A stretch of DNA of 64,000 bases from Spiroplasma chrysopicola DF-1 (GTDB taxonomy: Bacteria > Bacillota_I > Bacilli_A > Mycoplasmatales > Mycoplasmataceae): positions 620,001-684,000 of the forward strand of contig NC_021280.1 in assembly GCF_000400935.1 (NCBI RefSeq), written 5' to 3'. A model generated the notes under the pieces. The model worked only from the letters and a program-made list of their open reading frames with translations, made no database searches and was not told the DNA's origin. Positions 1-10,757 of the stretch are shown one piece after another. Position numbers and translations under genes: made by a program. The stretch's first letter is position 1; each line of letters opens with the position of its first letter.

Positions 1-1783
1 TGTTTGTTGTATATGATGCATTTGGATCCACTTTTGAAGTTAATTTAAACTGTAAATTAGTAAATTGTAGTTTCATATCTGTCGCATTAAGAATTTGGTC
101 TAAATTAGGTTCCTCATCACCATTAAAGACATCTTTAAACTCTTCTCATTGTCCGCTTTGATTTTTAAACTTTACTTTTAAGCGCCCTTGCAATAATTCA
201 ACATCTACCTGATTTAACTGATTAGCCTCAACCCCTAATGATGGTAAAGCAGCATTTCATAATGGTGCCATAAAATCTTTTAAAGTAAAAATCATATCAT
301 CTGGAATAAAACCCATGACTAAAGTTGATACACCTTTTAAATGATTTTTATTAATAACGTTTTGATTAATTAAGTCAAAACCATTTTCTGATAAAGTACT
401 AAATTCGTTTAAAATACTCATAATTAAAGTTGTTGGTTTTAAATTCATTAAAAATCCAAAAACCACTTGTTCAATAACTGGAACAGTACTCAAAGCAACA
501 ATGAATGGTGGATTTTTTTTGTATCCTACTAAAGCTTGGCCAATTAAAGCATCTAAATTAGTATTTGCTTTTTTATAAAAATTACTACTTTCACCATAAG
601 TTCTGGCTAAACCAGCTTTTACTTTTGGATTAACATTTCCTAATAAATATTGTAATAATTCCATAATAACATTATTTGATTTAAAATCATTACTAATAAT
701 TCATTGTAATAGCGCTATTAAACTTGGAGCTATATTTGTTAATAATTCCCCCACTGTTCCATTAGCTGTAATTTTTCCTAAATCAAGGTTAATTGGAAGA
801 TTAATAAATGAATTACCTATTAAACCTTCTAACATTCCATCTAAACTAGTTAAAAAGTTTTTTCATTGATCATCAAATTTATCAGTTCCAATGTTATCTA
901 AATTAACTAAATTAATGCTAGAACCTAACATTGTGTTAATTAAACTAGCAAATTCGTATAAAGTTCCCAATGATACTTCAAATGGTAGGCCTGGAATTGG
1001 CAATTTAAAATCAAAACCATTATTTAGACTATGCCCTTTCCCCATTAAATCCATCGCAAAAGCAGCCACAGTATTAATTGGTTCAGTTACTCAATTAATT
1101 TCACCACTAAAAACAGCAACATCATCTGATGTTTTTACTTTAATTGTCGTTTTTCCATAATTAATAATACTGTCTTCTTCTACCTTACTTGTTGTTTCTT
1201 TGATACTTGGTTTTGATGAAATTGATGAAACAGTAAAATTAAAACGATTTTGAAATTTTTGTTTCAAAGCAGCTTCCAATTCTTTTTCCTTAATATCCGC
1301 TGGAACAAATTGCCCCGGAACTTCAAAACCATTATTTTCATCAGTAAAACTAGCTAATGTTGTTAAATTAGTTTTAACTGTACCAAGTTCATTAGTTAAT
1401 CAAAAAATCTTGTCATTTCAAAATTCTTTGCCTTGGTATTTAACGCTAAGAGTCGCAACCCCGTTATTAATTGTTGCGATTTCCGCTTTCTCATATCCCT
1501 GTAAATTTGGAGTTTGATAATCTTTATCTAAAACAATAATCTCATAATCAGAAGTTAAATGTAACTGTTGCGTAATATCTTTTACTAAACGATTTTTTTG
1601 ATTACCCTCATCACGACTTAAAATAAATGGATTTTCTTCATTTTGTGAGTTTAAAAATTCCTTTACTTGGTCTGGTGTTATTTGATCAGAGGGTTGTTGC
1701 GTGTTAGCATGACATGCAATAACTGACGTTACTCCTGTCATACTAATAGTTAACGCACTTAAAATAGTTAATAATTTTTTCAT
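1..1783 (-). CDS. surface lipoprotein, tandem copy A (C-terminus off the window)
   Basis: The N-terminus is a lipoprotein signal peptide (MKKLLTILSALTISM...VIAC, lipobox Cys near residue 24), so the protein should be lipid-anchored on the outer face of the membrane. The reading frame runs to the window edge if TGA is Trp; about 594 codons are present and roughly 15 are missing, judging by the paralog at 2022-3872. The start at 1783 is chosen because AAGGAGA precedes it; an upstream in-frame extension lacks a signal peptide. Function is unknown. It could belong to the Mollicute MOLPALP lipoprotein group, but I cannot test that. The two paralogs share long blocks, for example the PIPGLP and IGTD segments. 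Confidence 0.85.
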
Positions 1784-1884
1784 ATTTTCGTATCTCCTTT
1801 TTGCAACGCTTTTACAATAGTAAAAACTGAAAAATATCTCAATACAATAATAATTAAATAGGTCCAAAACGATAAAATCATAAT

Positions 1885-1912
1885 TGTTGCTTTTTGAGAT
1901 AGGTACATTATA
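1885..1912 (-). promoter_or_regulatory. promoter and shared leader element of lipoprotein copy A
   Basis: On the minus strand TATAAT is followed after 7 bases by ATCTCAAAAAGCAACA. Nearly the same arrangement precedes the lipoproteins at 2022-3872, 10758-12755 and 62432-63100. The element sits where transcription should start, so it is either an operator or the first bases of the mRNA. Confidence 0.6.
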
Positions 1913-2021
1913 TCTTAAAAAAAGAAAAAATTTATTATCTTTTTTAAATAAAAAAAGAACTTTTATGAAATAAATCAGAGTTTTAACACGCTTTTCTATT
2001 ATCTAAAAATTCTTATAAACT

Positions 2022-3872
2022 TTATTTTGTTTTATCTGATAATAACATTTCAAATGTTAAATCATTGTTTGTTGTAAATGAGGCATTTGAATCAACTTTT
2101 GATGTTAATTTAAACTGTAAATTAGTAAATTGTAATTTCATATCTTTTGCTTCTAGAATTTGTTTTAAGTTTGGTGTATCACCATCTTTAAAGACATCTT
2201 GAAATTCTTCTCATTGATCATTTTGATTTTTAAACATTACTTTTAAACGACCTTGCAATAATTCAACATTTAATTGTTCTAACTGATTAGCATCAAGTCC
2301 TAGTGATGGTAAAGCAGCATTTCATAATGGAGTCATTGCATCTTTTAAAGTAAGATTAATTTCTGGAATAAAGGTTAAAATAAGATGTCATAAACCTTTT
2401 AAGTGATCTTTATTAATAACTTTCTGATTAATTAAATCAAATCCCCCTGTTGATATATTACTAAATTCATTTAAAATACTCATAACTAAGGTTGTTGGTG
2501 CTAAATCTAGTTTTGGTGAAATAATATTACCATTATTGCCAAAAACAATTTCATCATTTAGCTCTTTGCCAAGAATTTTAATACTAAAAGGCAAATCTTT
2601 TTTATATCCCGCTAATGCTTGACCTAATAAACTATCTAAATTTGTATTTGTTTTATTTATCATTGGACTTTTTTCGCCATAAGTTGCAACTAAACCAGCT
2701 TTTACTTTTGGATTAACATCACTTAATAAATATTGTAATAATTCCATAATGGCATTATTTGATTTAAAATCATTACTAATAAATCATTGTAATAATGCTA
2801 TTAAACTTGGGGCCATATTTGTTAATAAATCCCCAACTGTTCCATTAACTTTTAATATTCCACTGACATCAAGAGTAATTGGTAAACTAATAATTGAACT
2901 TCCGATTAATGATGCCAATAAACTATCAAAAGTAGTTAAAAAGTTTTTTCACTCATTATCAAATTGATCAGTTCCAATGTGATCTAAATTAACCAGATTA
3001 ATACTATTTCCTATCATTGTGTTAATTAACCCAGCAAATGTATATAATTTTGCTAATGATACTTCCATTGGTAAACCTGGAATTGGTAATTTAAAATCAA
3101 AGCCATTATTTGAACTATGTCCTTTGCCCATTAAATCCAAGGCAAAACCAGCCACAGTATTAATTGGCTCAGTTACTCAATTAATTTCACCACTAAAAAC
3201 AGCAATATCATTTGATGTTGTTACTTCAATTGTTGTTTTTCCATAATTAATCAATGTTTCATTTTCAGTTTCACCTGCAGTTGAATTCAAACTAGGAGTG
3301 GCTGTTATTTCATGCACACTAAATTTAAAAACATTTTGAAATTGTTTTTTTAACTGTGTTTCTAAAATCTCAGTAGTAATATCGCTTGGTGCTTTTTCCC
3401 CAGTAACAATAAAACCATTTGCTGATTCAGTAAAACTGTCTAATTTAGTTAATTTAGTTTTAATACTGCTAAACTCATTTGTTAATCAAAAAATTTTGTC
3501 ATTTCAAAATTCTTTCCCTTGGTATTTTACGCTTATCTTTGCTACACCATTCAGAATTGTTGCCACTTCTGCTCTGTTCAATGCTTCAAGATTTGGCAAT
3601 AAATAACCATCTTCTAAAACGCTAACTTCATATTCAGAAGTTAAGTGTAATTGTTGAGTAATATCTTTTACTAAACGATTTTTTTGATTGCCATCATCAC
3701 GACTTAAAGTAAACGGATTTACTTCATTTTGGTATAATTTTAAAAAATCCTTTACTTTTTCTGGTGATAGTTGATCTGATGGTTGCTCAGTGTTAGCACT
3801 ACAAGCAACAACTGATGTTACTCCTGTCATACTAATAGTTAAAGTACTTAAAATAGTTAATAGTTTTTTCAT
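2022..3872 (-). CDS. surface lipoprotein, tandem copy B
   Basis: A 616-residue lipoprotein (signal peptide MKKLLTILSTLTISM..., lipobox VVAC). It is full length only with TGA as Trp. It is a close paralog of the copy ending at 1783, in the same orientation 239 bp away, so the pair arose by tandem duplication. It starts at 3872 after AAAAGGAGCT. Both copies have a strongly conserved central segment and a more divergent N-terminal third, as expected for exposed surface proteins. No enzyme motif is visible. Function unknown. Confidence 0.87.
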
Positions 3873-3979
3873 AATTTTTTAGCTCCTTTTCGTCATATTT
3901 TTAATATCCATAAACCCTTAAAAATTCAAAAAATATCCCAAAACAATACTAAATTAAGTCCTAAACGATAAAATCATTA

Positions 3980-4008
3980 TATTGCCTTTTTGAGATAAAG
4001 TAATTATA
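3980..4008 (-). promoter_or_regulatory. promoter and shared leader element of lipoprotein copy B
   Basis: Minus strand TATAAT, then 7 bases, then ATCTCAAAAAGGCAATATA. It matches the elements before copy A, the 665-residue lipoprotein and the spiralin-like gene. Confidence 0.6.
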
Positions 4009-4023
4009 TCGTAAAAAAAAAAA

Positions 4024-4050
4024 AAAAAAAGTAATAAAATTACTTTTTTA
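4024..4050. terminator. intrinsic terminator of the DJ-1-like gene
   Basis: A perfect hairpin (GTAAT stem flanked by A6 and T6) overlaps the stop codon of the DJ-1/PfpI gene. A long A-run on the left becomes the U-tract on the minus strand. Confidence 0.7.
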
Positions 4051-4599
4051 ATCGCGAATAACTAATTCATTTTGTAGAGCAAAAACTTTTTCCGGACCCA
4101 AAACACGATCGGCAATGGCTAAAGCAAAGTTCATTGTTGAACCAACTGATGCACCAGTAATGATATGGCCATCAGTAATTGCTGCCATTTCATCATTGTA
4201 AATCGAATTTTCCATTCCTTCTGTGCAACCAGGATAACTTGTTGCTTCACGGTTATCTAAAATTCCTAAATGGCCTAAAATTTGGGGGGCCGCACAAACT
4301 GCCGCAATTGTTTTTTCATCATGATTAGCTTTTAATAATCATTCTTTAATTTGACTATTTTTAGCAAGATTATCAACCCCTATTTTACCCCCTGGTAAAA
4401 TAAAACCATCATAATCTTCATATTTAACCTCTGTCACCAATTGGTCAGCTTTAATTACAACCTGATGGGATGAAGTTACTTCTAATTGATCTGTAATACT
4501 TACTAAATCAACTTTAATTTGACCACGACGTAACACATCTGTTGTAATAATCGCTTCTCCCTCTTCAAACCCTGGTGCCAAGAACAAGGCAAATTTCAT
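4048..4599 (-). CDS. DJ-1/PfpI family protein
   Basis: A 183-residue class I glutamine amidotransferase-like protein. It has the typical start (KFALFLAPGFEEGEAI), the GGK segment near residue 70 and the nucleophile elbow AAVCAAP with Cys near residue 103, which marks the ThiJ/DJ-1/PfpI family (deglycase, chaperone or protease-like activities). The ATG at 4599 is preferred over an in-frame GTG nine bases upstream because that GTG lies inside the Shine-Dalgarno sequence AGAGGT. It has its own terminator and is monocistronic. The precise substrate cannot be told from sequence. Confidence 0.88.
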
Positions 4600-4678
4600 A
4601 TTATACACCTCTTTTCACTAGTAATTATATTATATTTTTATATAATTGTTAAGAAGGAATAAAAATTAGGTGATTAAA

Positions 4679-5092
4679 ATGCGACTTTTTCCAAATATCT
4701 TTTCAAAACTAAATAAAAAAACTGCCAAGAACCCCCATTATGCCTTAAAAGACACAAAAACCTTAACAATAAACAGTGTTCCCCAAGATTTGTCAATTAA
4801 AGTAATCCACAATTTAAAGGATAAAGTAACAAGTCTAATTCAACCAAAAAACATTACAATGAAAGATGGTTACTTATTACGTAAAGTACATGCTTTTAAT
4901 AGTTTTGGTATGTTTTATCATGTTGATGTTATTTTTTGTAACAAAAACTTTCAAGTTATCAAGGAAATTGAAAATTTTGGACCCCAAAAAATTAGCCATT
5001 ATTTCAAGGACAGCTATTTTATTTATTGTTTAGCCCCTGGTATGATTAAATTTTTAAATATCAAAGAAAATGATATTTTAAGAATTATTTAG
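4679..5092 (+). CDS. DUF192-like small protein
   Basis: A 137-residue protein with no signal peptide or membrane helix. The C-terminal half (FGMFYHVDVIFCNKNFQVI, then YCLAPGMIKFLNIKENDILRI) has the spacing seen in DUF192 proteins: a short hydrophobic segment, an -I-E-N- turn, and a final LAPG...LxIxxxDxxRI. This is a pattern match by eye. The start could instead be the GTG at 4670. It lies head-to-head with the DJ-1 gene and upstream of a small membrane protein on the same strand. Confidence 0.6.
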   Translation: MRLFPNIFSKLNKKTAKNPHYALKDTKTLTINSVPQDLSIKVIHNLKDKVTSLIQPKNITMKDGYLLRKVHAFNSFGMFYHVDVIFCNKNFQVIKEIENFGPQKISHYFKDSYFIYCLAPGMIKFLNIKENDILRII

Positions 5093-5147
5093 TTTTGAAT
5101 AAAAAAGAGTTATAATAATCTTAAATAATGAGAAAGGAAAAGAAGAA

Positions 5148-5570
5148 ATGGCAAAAAGTAAAAACGGTTGAACATTTACCATTAATATTACTTTTCAAAA
5201 AATAATGGTTTGAATTGCTGGATTATGACTATTTATTATGGCAATTCTAAATTCATTTGGAGTTGATGGAGCAAATATTCAATTATATGGTAATGATAGA
5301 GGATCAATCATTTTAATATCATCATTTTTATATTTATTTGTAACAACATTTGTACGCCATAAATGATCAAAATTAATTGTGGGAATCTTATTCTTAGTAT
5401 TTGCTGTAATTGGAATTATCGGAGCACTTATTACCTCTGTTAGTCAAATTTCAACATGATTAATCTTTGTTGCTGAATTAGTAACAATTATTGGTGCTTT
5501 AATTTGATTATTAGAAGGTTTAGGCGTAATTAAAATTCGAACAAAAAATGCCGCAACACCAGCTGCATAA
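5148..5570 (+). CDS. four-helix integral membrane protein, unknown
   Basis: This gene is visible only with TGA as Trp (6 TGA codons). It encodes 140 residues with about four hydrophobic stretches (residues 18-40, 55-66, 73-93 and 97-120) and a basic C-terminus. The start follows GAAAGGAAAAGAAG. No family was recognised. A strong terminator follows. Confidence 0.75.
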
Positions 5571-5575
5571 AAAAT

Positions 5576-5611
5576 AAAAAAACTTTATTTAATTTAAATA
5601 AAGTTTTTTTC
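5576..5611. terminator. bidirectional terminator between convergent genes
   Basis: A near-perfect palindrome (AAACTTTATTTAA and its complement) with A- and T-tracts on the two sides. It separates the plus-strand membrane protein gene from the convergent hpf gene. Confidence 0.8.
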
Positions 5612-5630
5612 GGCCATAATTTAGTTTTTA

Positions 5631-6005
5631 CTATTCTTCATCTAACTCAACATCACTATATTCTTCCTCATCAATTACCTTTGCAAAAGAAGTTCTTTTT
5701 GTATGATTTGTCGTGATTTTATCTTTGATTTTTTTTAGCTGCTCTTCTAATTTTTTTAACACTAAATCAACTGCTTTATAAAAATCTTTATTTTTGCTTG
5801 TAGCAGTTAAAAAATTATTTTTCCCAGTCAAATCAATTGATACTTTAATATCATTTTCACCACTTTTTGTATATTCGAGGTCAACATGTACTAGTTTATT
5901 ATTTTTCATAATTTCATATTTTTGAATTTTATCTAATGTTGTTCTGAGATGAATATCCATTGCCTCAGTAACACTAATATTTTTACTACGAATAATATAT
6001 TCCAT
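5631..6005 (-). CDS. hpf: ribosome hibernation promoting factor, short form (HPF/RaiA)
   Basis: A 124-residue protein of the HPF/YfiA beta-alpha-beta-beta-beta-alpha fold: MEYIIRSKNISVTEAM at the start, alternating beta strands with VDLEYTKSGENDIKV, then the amphipathic helix KAVDLVLKKLEEQLKKIKDK. It lacks the long dimerising C-terminal domain of Firmicute HPF and has an acidic tail instead. It is expected to bind the 30S decoding region and silence ribosomes in stationary phase. Confidence 0.9.
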   Translation of the reverse strand: MEYIIRSKNISVTEAMDIHLRTTLDKIQKYEIMKNNKLVHVDLEYTKSGENDIKVSIDLTGKNNFLTATSKNKDFYKAVDLVLKKLEEQLKKIKDKITTNHTKRTSFAKVIDEEEYSDVELDEE

Positions 6006-6094
6006 ACCTATTCCTCTTTTCTATAGTTTAATTATAAACCTAAAATAACAAGGATGAAAAAGATATTATCGTGATTTTTGCAATAATTATTTAA

Positions 6095-6841
6095 TTATTT
6101 ATGATAATTTGGTAAATGACGAAACGGTTTTGGTGGGGATTTAGCTAAGTTACGCTTATGTTCAGAAATATTATGCAAGTAATCAATCCGTGTTTTAACA
6201 TTTTCTGGAACTGGTTCCCCAAGTAAAAAAGCATCTAACTGTTGGTATGAAAAACCCATTTCTGCTTCATCTGTTTGATTTTCTCATAATCCTGCCGTTG
6301 GTAATCGCTCAATAATTGCTTTATTAACTCCTAATAGTTTGGCTAATGCTTGAACATCTTGTTTTAATAAATGAACTAATGGTACTAAATCAACTCCCCC
6401 ATCACCATATTTTGTGAAATAGCCAACATGCCATTCATCGGCATTATCTGTTCCTAACACTAAATATTTATTGGCTTGTGCTAAACTATATAAAGTTGTC
6501 ATTCGTAAGCGTGGTTTAATATTAGCAGCTGCTAATTGATGCTGATTCAAAGGTAAATTTTTTAATAATGTTTGATAAGTTTCGCTAAGATCAATTGTTA
6601 AACTATTTAAGGTATGCTTTTCAACCAACTGTTGGGCAAATTGTTCATCAATTGGATCAGACTGGCATGGCATAATTACAGTTAAATAATTATCCGGAAA
6701 AGTTTTTTTTGCTAGAAGCGCCACGACAGCCGAATCAATTCCTCCCGATAAACCGACAATTACTCCCACACATTGGGCCGAATTAACTTCGGCTTTAATT
6801 CAAGATACTAAATATTCTTCATATTGTTCAATTGTTGTCAT
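6095..6841 (-). CDS. nadE: NH3-dependent NAD+ synthetase
   Basis: A 248-residue N-type ATP pyrophosphatase. The PP-loop is LSGGIDS near residues 31-37, and later conserved parts are LGTDNADEWHVGYFTKYGDGG and LPTAGLW, which bind deamido-NAD. There is no glutaminase domain, so it uses ammonia. The start at 6841 is one base after the obg stop codon (TAAGATG), indicating translational coupling. The C-terminus becomes visible only when TGA is read as Trp. Confidence 0.95.
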
Positions 6842-6842
6842 C

Positions 6843-8150
6843 TTATCCGTTCCATTCTAATTCATATTCAAAGATTTTTACCAAATCACCATCTTTGATG
6901 CCCTTTTCTCTTAGCATATCAAACACTTTTAAACTTTGCAATTTTTTATTAAAAACTAGCAGATTATCATAAGTACTAATTGGATTTTTTTGATATGCTT
7001 TATGAACATCTTGCCCAGTTACTTCTCATAGACCATTACCTAAATTAATAACTTGAACATCAATTTCTGTTTCTTCAAATTCATAAACTTTATAATCAGC
7101 TGGATTTTGCTCAACTTGATTAATTTCTCATAAAGCTTGGCTATCGCTAACAGTTGCTAATTTATCCCCAATTTTTAACAATAGTTCATCTAAATGTTGC
7201 GAAAACAATCCACTAATTTCGATGATTTCAGCTGTTGGTAACTTAGTTTTAAAATCACTTAAATTAAGGGCTGATAAATCAATATCCATTTTATTTGCAA
7301 CAATAATTTCGGGACGATGAGCTAGATTAATATTATAATGTTCTAATTCTGAACGAATATTTAAATAGTTTTGATAAACATCTTCCGTACCATAATTTCC
7401 CGACATATCAAGAACATGGACAATTATTTTGCATCGCTCAATATGACGTAAAAAGGCAAAACCTAAACCCTTCCCTTCGGCGGCACCAGGAATTAAACCT
7501 GGTAAATCAGAAACAACAAATGTTCGCCCTTTACTGTCTTGAGCTACACCTAATTGAGGGGTTAAAGTTGTAAAAGGATAATCAGCAATTTGTGGTTTTG
7601 CTTTTGAAATCTTTGATAATAATGTTGATTTTCCAGCATTTGGTAATCCAACTAAGCCAACATCTGCTAAGACTTTTAATTCACAACGAATTTCTAATTC
7701 CTGCCCCAATTCACCAGCTTCAAAAATTGTTGGGGCCTTATTTTTACTACTAGCAAAACGGGCATTGCCACGCCCACCTTTGCCACCTTTTGCAATAATA
7801 ACTTCTTGATTATTTTTAACAATATCACAAATTATTTCACCACTAGCATTATTATATATTAAAGTTCCTAGTGGAACATGAATGTATTTATCTGGGGCAT
7901 TACGACCATGCATATTTTTAATATCCCCTTTATTACCATCTTCAGCTTTAATTTCACGCTGATATTTTAAATCTAATAGAGTATTCATCCCCTCATCACC
8001 AACAAAAATAATGTCACCACCATGGCCACCATCACCCCCAGATGGACCACCTTTTGGGACATACAATTCACGATGAAAAGCAACTGCTCCGTTTCCACCA
8101 TCACCAGCTTTTAATTTAATCTTTGCTACATCGATAAATTTCACGTTCAA
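6843..8150 (-). CDS. obg: GTPase Obg (CgtA)
   Basis: A 435-residue protein with three domains: the glycine-rich Obg fold (about 1-160), the G domain (GLPNAGKST near 167, DLPG, then NKMD), and a C-terminal OCT domain that is revealed by translating a TGA as Trp (VYEFEETEIDVQVI onward). It acts in 50S subunit assembly and stringent control. It lies in a minus-strand run dnaJ-like - obg - nadE. Confidence 0.96.
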
Positions 8151-8162
8151 TTCACCATTCCT

Positions 8163-8786
8163 TTAACTTTTATTTCTTTTTAGGATTAACTTTAGTTTTA
8201 TATCCCCTTTTGGTCCCCCATTATAGCCATCATTACCTTGTTCTTTCAAAATAATAATTTGTTTTGTTTCTTTAAAATTTGTTACATTAAATTGGACTGT
8301 TTTTTCAACTTCAAATCTTGCTAAACCTTGGCAATTATCACAAAGATATTTTTTCTTATTAAAAATAACATAGCCTTTACCACTACAACTTGAACAATTT
8401 TCTTCAATAAATAAATTGATTGAAATTGCTGAATTAAATAATAAGCTTGTTAATTTTGCTTTTACTTTACCAGTTAATAAAGGACCCTTTTTCATTTTTT
8501 TAGGGATTTTTTTAAGCAAATAACCACTATTAAAAATCTGACCTTCACTAGCATAATCAACTTGATAATCTTCAACAAAATTTAACTGATCATATTCAAA
8601 TCTTTTATTATCATCTGATAAAATTTCATATGCTTCTGAAATTTTGCGAAATTTAACTTCGGCATTTTTTTCAACTGAAATATCAGGATGGTACTTTTTT
8701 GCTAGTTGACGAAAGGCATCCTTAATTTCATCCTTAGTAGCTGTTTGAGCTACATTTAAAATTTTGTAATAATCCTTTTCGTACAT
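8163..8786 (-). CDS. DnaJ-like J-domain protein with reduced zinc finger
   Basis: A 207-residue protein. The J domain is at residues 1-70 with the HPD motif in KKYHPDISV. A shortened cysteine region holds only two CxxC pairs (CSSCSGKG and CDNCQG), where canonical DnaJ has four. The C-terminal substrate-binding part is also abbreviated. It is probably an accessory J-protein that directs DnaK to particular clients; the full-length DnaJ should be elsewhere. Its 3' end is 12 bp from obg. Confidence 0.85.
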   Translation of the reverse strand: MYEKDYYKILNVAQTATKDEIKDAFRQLAKKYHPDISVEKNAEVKFRKISEAYEILSDDNKRFEYDQLNFVEDYQVDYASEGQIFNSGYLLKKIPKKMKKGPLLTGKVKAKLTSLLFNSAISINLFIEENCSSCSGKGYVIFNKKKYLCDNCQGLARFEVEKTVQFNVTNFKETKQIIILKEQGNDGYNGGPKGDIKLKLILKRNKS

Positions 8787-8898
8787 AATAACTCCTTATT
8801 TTATAAAAACTTAAGTAAACTATCATTAATTATATCTTAATTTTAATAACTTTTTTATCTAAACTCAAAAATTATTAAAATATCTTTTACTTAAGCAA

Positions 8899-9837
8899 TT
8901 AGTTTTCTCTTAAATAATCACTTTCTTTTAAATCCTCAATAATTTTTTGGCTAACTGCATCAAAATTAGAATAGGAAAATTGATATCAGTTAACATCACT
9001 TAATTGATGCTTAAATCATGTAATTTGTTTTTTGGCGTAAATTTTATTGGCTTTAATCATTGCCATGATTGCGTCCTGCTCGCTAATATCTTCTTTTAAA
9101 AAACTAACAATTTCTCGACAACCTATAATATGCATGCTTTGATATTCTAATGATTGATGACATTGTTGATAAGCTTGGGCTACTTCTGCAAATAATCCTC
9201 GCGCGGTTAAAGCTAATACACGTTCGGCAATTCGAGTATGCAATTCATCTTTATCTGGTAACAATCCAATAATATAAGGTTTAATATATCAAATATTTTG
9301 ATCATGGTCATTTACTGATTTTGGGATTTGATTTTGGTCATAATATTCTAAAGCTCGCAGAATTCGTTTACGATTATTGTAATGGACTTTTTTACTTTCT
9401 TCTTTATCAACGACTGCTAACATTTCTCACAATGCTTGATTAGAATAATGCTCATATTTTGTTAAATTAGCTAAGTTACGACCTTGAGAAGAAAATTGAT
9501 AATTTTTTAAAAGAGCATTAATATATAAACCACTTCCACCAACAACAATTGGCAGTTTATTACGGGCAACTATTTCATTAATTGTTGCTCGCCCGGCTTT
9601 TTGAAAATCACTAATTGAATAATTAGCTGTTAAATCTAAAAAGGAAAGAAAATGATGTTTAACCCCTTGCTGCTCTTCAAGAGTAATTTTATTAGTTGCA
9701 ATATCTAACCCATTAAACATTTGAGTGGCATCCGCATTCAAACATTCTCCATTAAAAGTTTGCGCTAATTTAATTGATAAATCAGTTTTACCACTAGCGG
9801 TTGGACCAATAATTAAAATTACTTTAACTTCTTTCAT
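8899..9837 (-). CDS. miaA: tRNA dimethylallyltransferase MiaA
   Basis: A 312-residue protein. The P-loop is GPTASGKTD at residues 10-18, followed by NADATQMFNGLDIATNK and the GGSGLYINALL motif. It transfers a dimethylallyl group to A37 of tRNAs reading UNN codons. Three stretches are joined through TGA Trp codons. RBS AAAGGAG. A structured RNA with a terminator hairpin lies 60 bp upstream on the same strand, so attenuation of miaA is possible. Confidence 0.93.
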
Positions 9838-9897
9838 TTTCGTTAAACTCCTTTACTATAACTATAACTTTTTTTAAAAAAATTACTAGACAATTGA

Positions 9898-10062
9898 AAA
9901 AGACTAAGTAAAACTTAGTCTTTTATTTTATCATTAAAATAACCCTGAACCGCTTTAAGTGCTTGGGTGTAGAGTTATTGATTTATATAGCGGTTAATAA
10001 CCCCAAACACACCTTAACGTTATAACAAACGTAGAAAACTGTCCTTACGGACAATTACATTT
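9898..10062 (-). ncRNA. candidate structured RNA (possible pseudoknot riboswitch or sRNA) ending in an intrinsic terminator
   Basis: No ORF fits this stretch. Read on the minus strand it folds into: GTCC-GTAA-GGAC (GNRA loop); ACGTT/AACGT; a 9-bp helix GTGTTTGGG with CCCAAGCAC; inside it a hairpin GTTATT/AATAAC. The loop of that hairpin contains AACCGCT, exactly complementary to AGCGGTT just downstream of the 9-bp helix, giving a possible 7-bp pseudoknot. The 3' end is the terminator GACTAAGT/ACTTAGTC followed by T5. A -10 like TTAAAAT precedes it. I do not recognise an Rfam family. It could be an independent RNA or a leader of miaA. Confidence 0.6.
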
Positions 10063-10089
10063 TAACATATTTTTTGATAATTAATTATA

Positions 10090-10289
10090 TTAGAAAAATA
10101 ATTCTTTTGGTAAGACAATTTTACCAATAATATAATTATGTAAGTTCCCATAAGAATCAGCAATTACTAATTTAATCCCTAATTCTTCATCTAAAGGTAA
10201 GATTGGTAAATTTTCAAAAACATTATCGTTACTGCTAATAACCGGTTTACCTTGAACAAAATGTTTTGTTCATTTTTTTGGATCTAATA
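10090..10289 (-). pseudogene. C-terminal fragment of an unknown protein, cut by IS3 debris
   Basis: An open frame of about 66 codons with no start, ending in a TAA at 10090. The translation has normal protein character (ends IIGKIVLPKELFF, and uses TGA as Trp once). It runs directly into IS3 transposase sequence at about 10290, so insertion or recombination removed its 5' part. No family was recognised. Confidence 0.5.
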
Positions 10290-10601
10290 CCATTAAATAA
10301 AATTCAAGTATTCCATACAGATCGAGGTAATGAGTTTAAAAATAATTTAATTGAAAAATTAATTTCAACTTTTAATATTACAAGATCTTTAAGTAAAAAA
10401 GGCTGTCCTTATGATAATGCTATTTCTGAATCAACTTATAAAATTTTAAAAACAGAATTAATTAAAAACAGAAAATTTAAAAATGTTGAGTAATTTAAAT
10501 TAGAATTATTTGACTATGTTAATTGATATAATAATGTGCGAATTCACAGCAAATTAAATTATTTAACACCAATTGAATATAAAAATCGTTACTCTATATA
10601 A
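10290..10601 (+). pseudogene. IS3-family (IS150-type) transposase, C-terminal fragment
   Basis: The translation contains the second half of the rve integrase core: FHTDRGNEF, then GCPYDNAISEST with the catalytic Glu region, and the terminal YNNVRIHSKLNYLTPIEY. An in-frame TAA at 10491 interrupts it, and the N-terminal half is absent. It is not functional. Confidence 0.8.
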
Positions 10602-10610
10602 AATTTGTTC

Positions 10611-10727
10611 AAAAAACCCTTGCCATTCCAAATCATTTTGTTCCCATAATAAAAGAATACCTTTCAATAAAATTATGACACATAACTAACTTTTTATGTG
10701 TCTATTTTATTTTAGGTATTCACATAT
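10611..10727 (-). mobile_element. left end of a second IS3-family element
   Basis: About 90 bp (10634-10725) is nearly identical to 38033-38127, including the start of ORF A (MGTKWF...) and the region upstream of it. Here it abuts the 3' end of a different IS3 copy in the opposite orientation, so this is a chimera of two elements. Confidence 0.65.
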
Positions 10728-10757
10728 GAACTTATTTTTTTAGTATTGTTTTTAAAT

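Noticed and set aside
891-3246. Plus-strand ORFs opposite the lipoprotein genes (891-1160, 2749-2967, 3019-3246)
   Set aside because: They mirror the coding strand of real lipoproteins, lack RBS and protein character, and recur only because the two genes are paralogs.
9898-10062. A T-box leader on the plus strand (GAACCGC...TTGGGTG)
   Set aside because: The order does not match the T-box GGGTGG-ACCGCG and there is no specifier loop; promoter and terminator fit the minus strand better.
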